Part shown: one piece after another, positions 8,492 to 16,559 of the stretch | Numbering within the stretch: the stretch's first letter is position 1 | Layout of the letters: every line of letters begins with the position of its first letter | Assembly (NCBI RefSeq): GCF_001570625.1 | Contig: NZ_BBQT01000002.1 | Location: forward strand, 124,001 to 188,000 | DNA from: Syntrophomonas wolfei subsp. methylbutyratica | GTDB lineage: Bacteria > Bacillota > Syntrophomonadia > Syntrophomonadales > Syntrophomonadaceae | DNA length: 64,000 nucleotides | Reading direction: 5' to 3' | The notes under the pieces: generated by a model | The model's input: only the letters and a program-made list of their open reading frames with translations | The model's database searches: none | Told to the model about the DNA's origin: nothing | Program-made: the position numbers and the translations under genes

Positions 8492-9060
8492 TCCGCTCCC
8501 TCCTCCCATCGTTCACGCAAGAGCCTTCGCGCCCGGTAGAGGCGGGACTCTACGGTTTTCAAACTTATGCCTTCTTCCCGGGCAATCTCTTGGTAGGACT
8601 TGTTCTCAAAATAGTATTTGGATACTACCCGGCTGTAGGGGGGAGGCAGGCCCCGGCAAAGCTCCTTTACAGCTGATTCCCTTTCCTCTTGGAGCAGGAT
8701 TTGCACGGGACTCATTTCCATTTCAGCGGGTGCTGCTCGCTTTTCCACATCACTTTCTACCACTGCCAGCTGTCGGGTTCGCTGGCGTTTCCAATCGATG
8801 GCCTTATTAGTGGTAACTCGCCCTATCCAGGCTTTGAGATGGTCAGGTTGGTGCTCGGGAAGAGAACGGTAAAGCTGCAAAAATACCTCCTGGGCAATAT
8901 CCTGGGCCTCCTCCGGATCACTTACAATTCGGAGGATGATGGCAAAAACATAGGCTTTATATTGATTAATCAATTCTTCGAATGCTTGCGGATTCCGGGC
9001 CAGTAAACTTTCTATTCGCAGGTCATCTGGGCAAACCTTGACCACCCCCTTCCCATCCAT
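8488..9060 (-). CDS. ECF-type RNA polymerase sigma factor (SigW/RpoE group)
   Basis: 190 residues with region 2 (about 25-90: AFEELINQYKAYVFAIILR, DPEEAQDIAQEVFLQLYRSL) and region 4 (about 130-185: LPPPYSRVVSKYYFENKSYQEIA, LKTVESRLYRARRLLRERW). No region 3, as expected. The first visible ATG (9060) has no ribosome site. GGGAAGGGGG lies just inside the frame, so the true start may be a few codons later. It heads an operon with its anti-sigma factor and two membrane proteins; autoregulation is likely but no classic GAAC...CGT promoter was found upstream. Confidence 0.9.
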   Translation of the reverse strand: MDGKGVVKVCPDDLRIESLLARNPQAFEELINQYKAYVFAIILRIVSDPEEAQDIAQEVFLQLYRSLPEHQPDHLKAWIGRVTTNKAIDWKRQRTRQLAVVESDVEKRAAPAEMEMSPVQILLQEERESAVKELCRGLPPPYSRVVSKYYFENKSYQEIAREEGISLKTVESRLYRARRLLRERWEEGAE

Positions 9061-9160
9061 TAATAATAACGATAAAAAAAGAAAAAACCCTGCAGTTAAA
9101 AAAAAATATTTTCAATGGAAGGGTGAACTACCATAAGGGGTTCGCGGAAGATAATGGGCA

Positions 9161-9189
9161 TTGTTCATATATGGGAGTTAGCGTACAAT
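9161..9189 (+). promoter_or_regulatory. Sigma-A-type promoter of the small protein / MoSto-like operon
   Basis: TTGTTC (9161-9166), a 17-base spacer and TACAAT (9184-9189), about 55 bases before the 9244 start. A second TATAAT at 9195-9200 has no matching -35. Confidence 0.6.
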
Positions 9190-9243
9190 GAATCTATAAT
9201 ATATATACTATAGATAAAAGAATTAAAAAAAGGGGAGAAAAAG

Positions 9244-9462
9244 ATGGGAAAAGCCAAAATCTTTGTTCGTGAACGCAGAAAGGTGGAACAGGGCGAAAAG
9301 AAATCTCGTTTTAATGTGGTAGGTGTGGCGGGGACAGACCTTAAGATTTACTCCAATCATATCCGGAAAATAGAGGTTGAGCAGATTGCCCGGGAAATAG
9401 ACGGTGAAGTAGTCTATCTTCAGGCCGGGAAAGATGAAGAGCTGGATGATGAAGAAGATTAA
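9244..9462 (+). CDS. Small conserved-looking protein upstream of MoSto-like gene
   Basis: 72 residues, rich in Lys/Arg at the N-terminus (MGKAKIFVRERRKVEQGEKK) and in acidic residues at the C-terminus (EELDDEED). The middle (FNVVGVAGTDLKIYSNHIRKIEVEQIA) looks like a small alpha/beta fold. The ribosome site AGGGGAGAAAAAG is good and the ATG is unambiguous. It lies 18 bases before the next gene and shares its promoter, which suggests a joint role. I do not recognise the family. Confidence 0.8.
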   Translation: MGKAKIFVRERRKVEQGEKKSRFNVVGVAGTDLKIYSNHIRKIEVEQIAREIDGEVVYLQAGKDEELDDEED

Positions 9463-9480
9463 AGAGGGGGCAAAGAGAAT

Positions 9481-10314
9481 ATGCCTCTAATTAGAGAAAG
9501 AGACAGTAAAAGGCTGCATGTTAAAAGCAAGCTCATGGGCGAATCCCTGGTGGGCAAGGGCTTTTTGAAGAGCCTGGAGTACGGGGAACAATTTCGGGCT
9601 TTGCCCAATGTCAATGTGGTAAAAATGGGAGGACAGAGCATAACTGACCGGGGGGCCCGGGCGGTTTTGCCGCTGATCAAGGAAATAGTTGAAAATGCCC
9701 GTAAGCACAAGATGATTATTTCTACCGGCGGAGGTACCCGCTCGCGACATGTTTATGCCATTGCTATGGAACTGGGTATGCCTACGGGGATAATCTCCAA
9801 GCTGGGGCAGAGCGTATCCGAGCAAAACTCCTTGATGATTTCCACCCTTTTAAGCCCCTATGGGGGGATTAAAGTAGGTCATGACGACATCCCCAAGCTG
9901 GCAGCCTTTTTCATGCAAGGCTGTATTCCAGTAATTCACGGGATGCCTCCCTATGGCTACTGGGAGCATCTGCCCCGGGAAGGGCGTATCCCCCCCAACC
10001 GTACCGATGTGGGGGCCTATCTTTTAGCTGAGGTCATTGGGGCCAGACAGTGCATTTTTATTAAGGATGAAGAGGGACTGTTTAGCGACAACCCCAAGGT
10101 AAATAAGAAGGCCGAATTTATCCCTCGTATAGGAGCCCAGGAATTACTGAATAAAGATCTGGAGGATTTGGTTGTAGAAAGAGCGGTACTGGAGATGCTC
10201 GTTCGCTCCCAAAGCGTTAAAGAGATTCAGATAATCAATGGTTTAAAAGAGGGCAATCTTAGTCGGGCCTTAAACGGTGAGCATATCGGTACAATTATTT
10301 ATAAAGACATCTAA
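9481..10314 (+). CDS. Molybdenum storage protein (MosA/MosB)-like amino-acid-kinase-fold protein
   Basis: 277 residues of the amino-acid kinase / UMP-kinase fold. Hallmarks: VNVVKMGGQSITDRGARAVLPLI (nucleotide loop), ISTGGGTRSRHVYAIAMELGMPTG, GRIPPNRTDVGAYLLAEVIGA, FIKDEEGLFSDNP and a C-terminal IQIINGLKEGNLSRALNGEHIGT. From memory these match the Azotobacter Mo-storage subunits MosA/MosB (VNVVKIGGxSIxDRGAxAILPL, RIPPxRxDxGAFLLADxFGA, VNGLxPGxLxxALxGEHVGT) better than PyrH or glutamate kinase. MoSto packs molybdate/tungstate as polyoxometalate clusters using ATP. Storage here is inference; a nucleotide-kinase role is not excluded. Confidence 0.78.
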   Translation: MPLIRERDSKRLHVKSKLMGESLVGKGFLKSLEYGEQFRALPNVNVVKMGGQSITDRGARAVLPLIKEIVENARKHKMIISTGGGTRSRHVYAIAMELGMPTGIISKLGQSVSEQNSLMISTLLSPYGGIKVGHDDIPKLAAFFMQGCIPVIHGMPPYGYWEHLPREGRIPPNRTDVGAYLLAEVIGARQCIFIKDEEGLFSDNPKVNKKAEFIPRIGAQELLNKDLEDLVVERAVLEMLVRSQSVKEIQIINGLKEGNLSRALNGEHIGTIIYKDI

Positions 10315-10342
10315 GAAAATTTTCTTGTGAAAAGCAATTAAG

Positions 10343-10367
10343 AGCTCTGTCCTGACAGGGCTTTTTC
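10343..10367 (+). terminator. Rho-independent terminator
   Basis: AGCTCTGTC (10343-10351) pairs with GACAGGGCT (10354-10362) and is followed by TTTTCTTT. It is placed 30 bases after the MoSto-like stop. Confidence 0.88.
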
Positions 10368-10582
10368 TTTCTAATTATTCCCAGACAGAAGGAAGGGCCA
10401 CTTTTTTGTGGAAATACTCAATATAGAAGGCTCCGGTTTAATAACTGGCAAAAGCCGGCAAGAAGGATAGCGGGCTTTTACCGAACATCAGTATAATCCT
10501 ATGGTACAATTCCCCTATCTGCAACATTAAATAAAAACAAAGCTCCTAAATTAGGGTGGCAGGAAAAACCACCCATGAAAGT

Positions 10583-10838
10583 TATTTCAACACACCGCTG
10601 CAACGAGGCGGGTGATTAGAACCCGCCGCCTGTTTTTTTGTTAATAGGAACCCGACCGCTTAAAGAAGCACCCTGCGGGCACCACTGATGTTCGCTTCGC
10701 TCACTATTATGGATGCACCCTGCGGGCACCACTGATGTTCGCTTCGCTCACTATTATGGATGCACCCTGCGGGCACCACTGATGTTCGCTTCGCTCACTA
10801 TTATGGATGCGGGGGACATATTTTGCCTTATTATAAGG
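10583..10838 (+). repeat. Family B repeat, copy 1, carrying three 47-bp modules
   Basis: Shares with the copies at 19498-19670, 54077-54214 and 63771-63896 the run CAACACACCGCTGCAACGAGG, a GGCGGG...CCCGCC-type hairpin, TTAATAGG and the distal GGGGGACATATTTT. The outer GAAACTGC hairpin is missing here. Three tandem 47-bp units interrupt it at 10668-10808. With 10368-10582, where no gene is seen, it fills the gap before the cardiolipin synthase. Confidence 0.8.
10668..10808 (+). repeat. Three perfect tandem copies of a 47-bp module
   Basis: Units 10668-10714, 10715-10761 and 10762-10808 are identical, each starting GCACCCTGCGGGCACCACTG and ending CTATTATGGAT. Single copies, some degenerate and in either orientation, occur at 19594-19640, about 21779-21824, 60031-60077 and inside the MITE copies. 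Confidence 0.95.
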
Positions 10839-10848
10839 TGGAGGATTT

Positions 10849-12306
10849 ATGCTTAACGCTGATTTGCTCTGGCAGTTATTGGATTATCTATATATTTTAA
10901 ATATACTCATTGCCATAGGGATAATATTTTATGAGCGGCGTAATCCTACTGTTACCCTGACCTGGCTCCTGGTTTTGTTTTTAATGCCGGTTCTGGGATT
11001 AGTACTTTATCTCTTCCTGGGCCAGGACTTGCGTAAGAAGAAGTTGTTCTATCTTAAAAAAGAAGAGGAAGAGAGCTTCTTTCCTAAATTAGAGCAACAG
11101 GATAAATATTTGCATAACAATCAGATGCTTTTCTTAAACCCTCGCAGCAGCGAATACCGGGACATTATTCACCTGCACCTGAATAGCAGCCAATCCCTCT
11201 TCAGCCAGAATAATAAGGTGGATATATTCAACGATGGTCAGGAACTTTTTCAGGCTATGAGCGCAAGCATTCAACGGGCGAAAAAATATATACACCTGGA
11301 ATACTATATTATTCAAAATGATGCTACCGGTCGGAGCCTTCGAGATATTCTCAGCCGCAAAGCTGCGGAAGGAGTAGAAGTGAGGCTGCTGTATGATGGA
11401 ATGGGCTGTATTCGCCTGCCCCGCCGCTTTTTCCAGCCGCTTCTGCAAGCAGGGGGAGAGGTTGCCAGCTTTTTACCGCCATTCTTTCCTTTTGTAAATC
11501 TACGGATGAACTACCGCAACCACAGGAAAATATGTATTATTGACGGCGAAGAAGGCTATACCGGTGGTTTTAATATAGGTGATGAATACCTGGGTCTGTC
11601 AAAAGAGTTTGGCTACTGGCGGGATACCCACCTGCGCATTCGTGGAACCGCTCTGGATGGCCTACACTTACGCTTCCTCCTGGATTGGCGTTATGCTTGC
11701 AACCATGACTTTCAGATGCGGGAAGACTTTTTTCCCCAGCGTGCCCCCCAGGGCAATACCGGAGTGCAGATCGTATCCAGTGGACCTGATTCCAAATGGA
11801 GTTCCATTAAAGATGGCTTCCTGAAAATGATTGGTAGCGCCCGGCAGAATATCTACATTCAGACCCCCTATTTTATCCCGGATGAGAGTATTCTCGCTGC
11901 CTTGAAAATTGCTGCATTATCCGGGCTGGATGTGCGTTTGATGATACCGGGCAAGGCAGATCACCTTATTGTACACTGGGCTAATCTTTCTTATGTTGGG
12001 GAACTGCTGGAAGCAGGGGTCAGGTGTTATGCTTACTCCGAGGAAAGATTCCTGCATAGCAAGGTCATGATGATTGATGGCTATGCCAGCACGGTGGGAA
12101 CATCAAACATGGATATACGCAGCTTTCACCTTAATTTTGAAGTTAATGCTTTTATTTATGACGAAAGGGTAAGCCGCAACCTGCAAGCGGCCTTCTTCCG
12201 GGATATCCAGAATTCTCAGGAGATTACTATGCAAATATACCGGGCCCGGCCAGTGTACGCGCGGATGAAGGAGGCTGTTTCCCGCCTGCTCTCCCCATTG
12301 CTTTAA
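10849..12306 (+). CDS. cls: Cardiolipin synthase (phospholipase D superfamily)
   Basis: 485 residues, the usual Cls length. Two N-terminal membrane helices (about 8-28 and 38-58, ending VLYLFLGQDLRKKK) are followed by two PLD domains, each with an HKD motif: HRKICIIDG (about 226) and HSKVMMIDG (about 403), with downstream GGFNIGDEY and GTSNMDIRSF. It joins two phosphatidylglycerol molecules into cardiolipin plus glycerol at the inner face of the membrane. The ATG follows GGTGGAGG. It stands alone, directly downstream of a repeat. Confidence 0.95.
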   Translation: MLNADLLWQLLDYLYILNILIAIGIIFYERRNPTVTLTWLLVLFLMPVLGLVLYLFLGQDLRKKKLFYLKKEEEESFFPKLEQQDKYLHNNQMLFLNPRSSEYRDIIHLHLNSSQSLFSQNNKVDIFNDGQELFQAMSASIQRAKKYIHLEYYIIQNDATGRSLRDILSRKAAEGVEVRLLYDGMGCIRLPRRFFQPLLQAGGEVASFLPPFFPFVNLRMNYRNHRKICIIDGEEGYTGGFNIGDEYLGLSKEFGYWRDTHLRIRGTALDGLHLRFLLDWRYACNHDFQMREDFFPQRAPQGNTGVQIVSSGPDSKWSSIKDGFLKMIGSARQNIYIQTPYFIPDESILAALKIAALSGLDVRLMIPGKADHLIVHWANLSYVGELLEAGVRCYAYSEERFLHSKVMMIDGYASTVGTSNMDIRSFHLNFEVNAFIYDERVSRNLQAAFFRDIQNSQEITMQIYRARPVYARMKEAVSRLLSPLL

Positions 12307-12372
12307 ATGGGTGTAGCATATTTAAGGCTTATCTATTATTCTATAGCTAAGAAAAGTGAGGAACGAGGGGCA

Positions 12373-12420
12373 AGGTATGAGGGGCGAGGGGTTGTTGCGG
12401 GCATGGGGGTTAGTAAGAAG
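12373..12420 (+). repeat. Partial family C repeat
   Basis: The string GAGGGGTTGTTGCGGGCATGGGGGTTAGTAAGAAG preserves only the 3' part of the family C element (GGGCCATGGGGGGTTAGTAA), preceded by GAGG(G)G-rich sequence seen beside other copies. Confidence 0.5.
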
Positions 12421-12492
12421 ATAAATAACAAGATTTAAGATTTTTGGCGTTGGCGTCAGTATTAAATTTCATTATCAGGAGGGGTGGAGTTA

Positions 12493-13836
12493 TTGAACTA
12501 TGGAGATGAATACCGAAGGAAGCTGGTTTCAGCCGATGAAGCAGTTAAAGTGATAAAATCCGGGGATTGGATAGATTATGGCCCGCTTTGCGGCCAGGTT
12601 ATTGCTTTGGACCAGGCCCTGGTAAAAAGAAAAGACGAGTTAGAGGATATCAAGATATGGAGCCAGTGCAGCTTTTATTTGCCGGAAATTTTCCGGGTTG
12701 ACCCTCGGGGAGAAACTTTTATCTGGAATACCTGGCATTTATCGGCTCAGGATCGTCGCGTGGCAGCGGGAGGAAGACCGGTATATTATGCTCCCATGAG
12801 ATATTCTGAGCTTCCGCGCTTTGTCAGGGAACATATAAAAACTATTGATGTTGCTATGATGCAGGTTGCTCCTATGGATAATCACGGTTTTTTCAATTTC
12901 GGACCCCAAACTTCACATTGCAAGGCTTTATGTGATACGGCAAAAATACTTATCCTGGAAGTAAACGAAAATCAACCCCGTTGCTTGGGGGGATATGAAG
13001 AGTCGATCCATATCTCCAAGGTGGATTACATAGTTGAAGGAAAGAACCCTCCTTTGCCGCAACTGGCTGAATCACCGCCAACCGAGGTGGACAGAAAGGC
13101 TGCCGGGCATATACTGGAAGAAATGAGAGATGGCTGTTGTTTGCAATTGGGTATCGGAGGTATGCCCAATGCTGTAGGAAAAATGATTGCTGAATCTGAG
13201 CTTAAGGATCTGGGATGCCACAGCGAGATGCTGGTAGATGCTTTTGTGGATATGTATGAGGCGGGAAGGCTAAGCGGCAGCAAAAAACAGATTGACCCGG
13301 AGAAATTGGTATATACCTTTGCTGTAGGCAGCCAGAGACTATATGATTTTATTAATGATAATCCTCTTTGTGCTTCGTATCCGGTTAATTATACCAATAA
13401 TATAGCGATTGCTTCCCGGAATGATAATTTGATTTCCATAAATAATGCGATAGAGGTTGACCTGTACGGGCAGGTTTGCTCGGAGTCGACAGGTACCAGA
13501 ATAATTAGCGGAACCGGGGGGCAATTGGATTTTGTTCTGGCTGCTTATGAATCCAGAGGCGGCAAATCCTTTATCTGTTTGCCATCAACCAAAAGCGAAG
13601 GAAACGGTGAAATAAAATCAACCATAGTTCCAACCCTTACCCCGGGAGCCATCGTAACCGATCCCCGAACGGTAGCCCATTTTATTGTAAGTGAATATGG
13701 TAAATGCGAATTGAAGGGTAAAACAGTCTGGCAAAGAGCTGAAGGCTTAATCAATATTGCTCACCCGGATTTCAGGGACCAACTGATTAAGGATGCTGAG
13801 GTTCAGGGTATCTGGCGTAGAACGAACAGGTTATAG
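12493..13836 (+). CDS. Acetyl-CoA hydrolase/transferase family, butyryl- or 4-hydroxybutyryl-CoA:acetate CoA-transferase-like
   Basis: 447 residues, the length of AbfT/Cat2-type family I CoA-transferases. Recognisable are the N-terminal SADEAVKVIKSGDWIDYG, the glycine-rich LQLGIGGMPNAVG, the segment SEMLVDAFVDMYEAGRLSG holding the expected catalytic glutamate, and SESTGTRIISGTGGQLDFV. Family members move CoA between short-chain acyl groups and acetate; in a butyrate oxidiser this could activate butyrate, but several paralogues are usual and specificity cannot be read here. The TTG start has AGGAGG at a good distance; a GTG three codons earlier touches it. Confidence 0.88.
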   Translation: MNYGDEYRRKLVSADEAVKVIKSGDWIDYGPLCGQVIALDQALVKRKDELEDIKIWSQCSFYLPEIFRVDPRGETFIWNTWHLSAQDRRVAAGGRPVYYAPMRYSELPRFVREHIKTIDVAMMQVAPMDNHGFFNFGPQTSHCKALCDTAKILILEVNENQPRCLGGYEESIHISKVDYIVEGKNPPLPQLAESPPTEVDRKAAGHILEEMRDGCCLQLGIGGMPNAVGKMIAESELKDLGCHSEMLVDAFVDMYEAGRLSGSKKQIDPEKLVYTFAVGSQRLYDFINDNPLCASYPVNYTNNIAIASRNDNLISINNAIEVDLYGQVCSESTGTRIISGTGGQLDFVLAAYESRGGKSFICLPSTKSEGNGEIKSTIVPTLTPGAIVTDPRTVAHFIVSEYGKCELKGKTVWQRAEGLINIAHPDFRDQLIKDAEVQGIWRRTNRL

Positions 13837-13908
13837 GTTAAAAAGAAAAATGCCCATTGCTTTCGCTTAAGACTTATAATAGGGATAGAATAACGGAAGA
13901 CGGAAGAG

Positions 13909-13953
13909 CACTTTTTATCGGTGGCTGTAGCCCCAGGCTATGAGGGGTTAGTT
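13909..13953 (+). repeat. Family C repeat
   Basis: CACTTTTTATCGGTGGCTGT followed by AGCCCCAGGCTATGAGGGGT, a diverged copy of the element best seen at 27402-27447. Confidence 0.7.
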
Positions 13954-13986
13954 CGTAAAACAAATTATTCAATGGAGGTGTAGGTT

Positions 13987-14691
13987 TTGAGTCATCATGC
14001 AACAATTGAAGTGGACAAGGCAGCTTTGTTTAAGAGCCTGGAGCAAGGTATCCTGGCTTTTGAAAAGGGGTTTCCCCTGGAGGATTTTAAAAAGGGCAAC
14101 TATGGGCAGCATCCGCTGATAACCCTTTTAAACTGTGCGGATTCCCGTATGCCGGTAAATATTTTCGGGGAGATTTTTAACCGCATTTTTTCCGTGGAAA
14201 ACATCGGCAACCAGGTTAAAACCAATGAAGGTTCCGTTCTTTATGGTCTTTTGCACCTGCATACCCCGTTGATGATTGTGGCCGGGCATAGCGATTGTGG
14301 AGCTATAAAGGCGGCGGAATCAAATTTCGTTGATGAGCCTATGGGCATTCGGAATGAATTGTCCATAGTCAAGAATTCACTGGAAGAGGCCCGGCGTAAA
14401 AGCGGACTCAGTTTTGACGATGAGCCGGGGCTGAAGTTCAGCAAGCTGGCCGAAGTTAATGTGGATATGCAGATAGATTATCTTTTAGCTAATTATGCCG
14501 TGGCCGATCTGGTGGAAAAAAATGAACTTTTGCTGCTGGGAGTAATGATGGATCTGCATAATATCTATGGCAATGGTTATGGAATGCTTTATACCAGCAA
14601 TATCAACGGTGAGCGCAATAGCAGCATATTAAAGAGCTATTCCCATTTGGGTTTGCTGGCTGACCGCGCCCGGCGTCTGACTTCGTATTAA
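13987..14691 (+). CDS. Beta-class carbonic anhydrase
   Basis: 234 residues. Zinc ligands and the catalytic dyad are in place: NCADSRMP (Cys and Asp-Arg, about residue 44-50) and GHSDCGAIKA (His and Cys, about 100-104). The spacing Cys-x-Asp-x-Arg...His-x-x-Cys is diagnostic of beta-CAs. It interconverts CO2 and bicarbonate in the cytoplasm. The insertion between the active-site half and the C-terminal strand (ILLANYAVADLVEKNELLLLGVMMD) is longer than in short CAs. TTG start with GGAGG 8 bases before it. A monocistronic unit closed by a terminator. Confidence 0.92.
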   Translation: MSHHATIEVDKAALFKSLEQGILAFEKGFPLEDFKKGNYGQHPLITLLNCADSRMPVNIFGEIFNRIFSVENIGNQVKTNEGSVLYGLLHLHTPLMIVAGHSDCGAIKAAESNFVDEPMGIRNELSIVKNSLEEARRKSGLSFDDEPGLKFSKLAEVNVDMQIDYLLANYAVADLVEKNELLLLGVMMDLHNIYGNGYGMLYTSNINGERNSSILKSYSHLGLLADRARRLTSY

Positions 14692-14760
14692 CTCCGCATG
14701 TGACCAGAGGCCACAACCAAGGATGAGGAGTCCTTACTCCTTACTTTTCAAATTAAGGAG

Positions 14761-14797
14761 GAGCAGTGCGGCCACTTCAAACCGCCTGCTCTTTTCT
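14761..14797 (+). terminator. Rho-independent terminator
   Basis: GAGCAG..GCGG pairs with CCGC.CTGCTC (14761-14791), followed by TTTTCTT. It lies 70 bases after the carbonic anhydrase stop. Confidence 0.82.
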
Positions 14798-14817
14798 TGA
14801 CAGAGGTGTAAAATATA

Positions 14818-15390
14818 TCAAAAGGACCGTCCCCGTGATATGCTTGATAAAAAGAGTCGGCTTAAATCTTTAGCGGCTTTTTCGAAGCTGAGTCCGTTTT
14901 CCAGCAGGAAGTCCGGGTTTAAAACCGCTTGAATGGATGCACTTATTGCGGTAACCAGTATGCGCAGGTCGCAATCCGGCAGGAACTCGGTACCCTCCTT
15001 TTGGCTTATGGCGCTAATAACCATCTGCACTCGTTCCAGGCGAAAGCGGTCGATTTTTTGCCAGAGATGGGGATAATATTGCCGCAGGTCATTTAGCCCG
15101 CGGGGACTGATTATAAAATGACCGTGCTTAAAGAGATAGTTTAAAATATAATTAATAATATTTATGGGGTCGCTTTCCACCGCCAGGATATGGTCGGCGG
15201 CAGCCGCCACTTCAACCAGGAAGCGGTTTACAGCGGCCTCAATTATTTCATCCTTGCTGCGAAAGTAACGGTAGATAGTCCTTTTGCTTATTCCCGCCTG
15301 GCTCGCCAGTTCATCTACGGTAAATCCATGCAAACCCCGCATCCGGGCCAGCCCAAGACAGGCATTACATATCCTTTCCTCCATATCCAT
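14818..15390 (-). CDS. TetR-family regulator of the adjacent exporter
   Basis: 190 residues. The N-terminal HTH (about 5-50) is FTVDELASQAGISKRTIYRYF, standard TetR. The C-terminal part resembles the CecR/YbiH type found beside ybhGFSR exporters. The start MDMEER follows GGAAGGAG by 9 bases. It is the last gene of the exporter operon, 56 bases past the permease stop, so it is co-transcribed with what it presumably represses. The effector is unknown. Confidence 0.9.
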   Translation of the reverse strand: MDMEERICNACLGLARMRGLHGFTVDELASQAGISKRTIYRYFRSKDEIIEAAVNRFLVEVAAAADHILAVESDPINIINYILNYLFKHGHFIISPRGLNDLRQYYPHLWQKIDRFRLERVQMVISAISQKEGTEFLPDCDLRILVTAISASIQAVLNPDFLLENGLSFEKAAKDLSRLFLSSISRGRSF

Positions 15391-15446
15391 ATAGTCTCGC
15401 TCCTTCCTGCCAGGCATAAATTTCGATTACTCTTGTATCCGATTGC

Positions 15447-16559
15447 TCAAGCTATCTTCTTTTTAAACTTCAGGGTGCTTATCCCCAGAAACAACAGGCT
15501 GAACACCAGCAATGCGGCAACTTGACCCACCAGGTACTGAAAACCGATACCTTTGAGGACTATCCCTCTGATTATGTCCAGGTAATAGGTCAAAGGGATT
15601 ATGTCGCTGATATAGTAGATTATCCGGGGCATGGCCTCACGGGGGAACATAAAGCCGGATAAGAGTATGCTGGGCAGCATAACAAAGAAAGACATCTGAA
15701 AGGCCTGCATCTGATTTTTAGCCATATTGGAAATCATGAGGCCCAGGCCCAGGGAAGCAGTGATAAAAAACAGGGTGAGAAGATAAAGCTCTAAAAGGCT
15801 GCCACGGATAGGAACCTGGAAGAAGAGCGCCCCTACCAGCAAAGCCACCGTAATCTGAATATAACCCAGGGCAATATAGGGGATTATCTTGCCCAGCATT
15901 AGCTCATAGGGGCGCAGGGGAGTTACTATCAGCTGTTCCAGAGTACCTCTTTCCCGCTCGCGGACTATGGCTACAGCTGTGATAATAACCATGGTCATGG
16001 TTACGATTATACCCAGTATGGCCGGTACCATATAATAAGCGGTAATCCCGTCCGGGTTATACCAGGGGCGTACGCGAATATCATAAGGGGGGGCATCCAG
16101 GTTCATTTTCTGGAACAGCAGCTGCTGCGACTTGATTAAGCCGATGGAATTGGCTATGGCTATAGCCTGGTTGGCCACCATATTATCGCTGGCATCCACT
16201 ATCACCTGTACCGGGGCACTTTCTCCCCGCTGGAGCTGCCGGGCAAAGTCGGGAGGAAAAATTATTCCGGCCCGGGCCTGGCCGCTGTCGATGCTTTGAG
16301 TAACAGCGTCATAACTCAGGGCGACTTCGTTGATGTCAAAGTAGCCGGAGGCGGAAAAAGCGTTTAAAAGCTCCCGGCTTTCCGGGGAAAGAGACTGGTC
16401 AAAGACCACTGTCGATATGTGCTTGACATCGGTTTGGATAGCATAGCCAAAAAGGAGCAACTGGATCAAAGGAATCATGAATATCAGGGCTAGGGTCATC
16501 CGGTCTCTTTTCATCTGGATAAATTCTTTTTTAATTACGGCAAAAATCCGGCTCATCAT
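15447..16559 (-). CDS. ABC-2 type exporter permease (YbhS/YbhR-like)
   Basis: 370 residues. An N-terminal amphipathic stretch and first helix (AVIKKEFIQMKRDRMTLALIFMIPLIQLLLFGYAI) are followed by a large outside domain (about 45-175) and five C-terminal helices (about 185-365). The motif VRERERGTLEQLIVTPLRPYELMLGK is diagnostic of ABC-2 permeases such as YbhS/YhhJ. YbhFSR has two permeases; only one is seen here, so it probably acts as a homodimer. It overlaps the ATPase end by 29 bases. Start supported by GGGAGG. Confidence 0.92.
   Translation of the reverse strand: MMSRIFAVIKKEFIQMKRDRMTLALIFMIPLIQLLLFGYAIQTDVKHISTVVFDQSLSPESRELLNAFSASGYFDINEVALSYDAVTQSIDSGQARAGIIFPPDFARQLQRGESAPVQVIVDASDNMVANQAIAIANSIGLIKSQQLLFQKMNLDAPPYDIRVRPWYNPDGITAYYMVPAILGIIVTMTMVIITAVAIVRERERGTLEQLIVTPLRPYELMLGKIIPYIALGYIQITVALLVGALFFQVPIRGSLLELYLLTLFFITASLGLGLMISNMAKNQMQAFQMSFFVMLPSILLSGFMFPREAMPRIIYYISDIIPLTYYLDIIRGIVLKGIGFQYLVGQVAALLVFSLLFLGISTLKFKKKIA

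Noticed and set aside
10668-10808. CRISPR array
   Set aside because: The three 47-bp units are directly adjacent with no spacers, and no cas genes are present.
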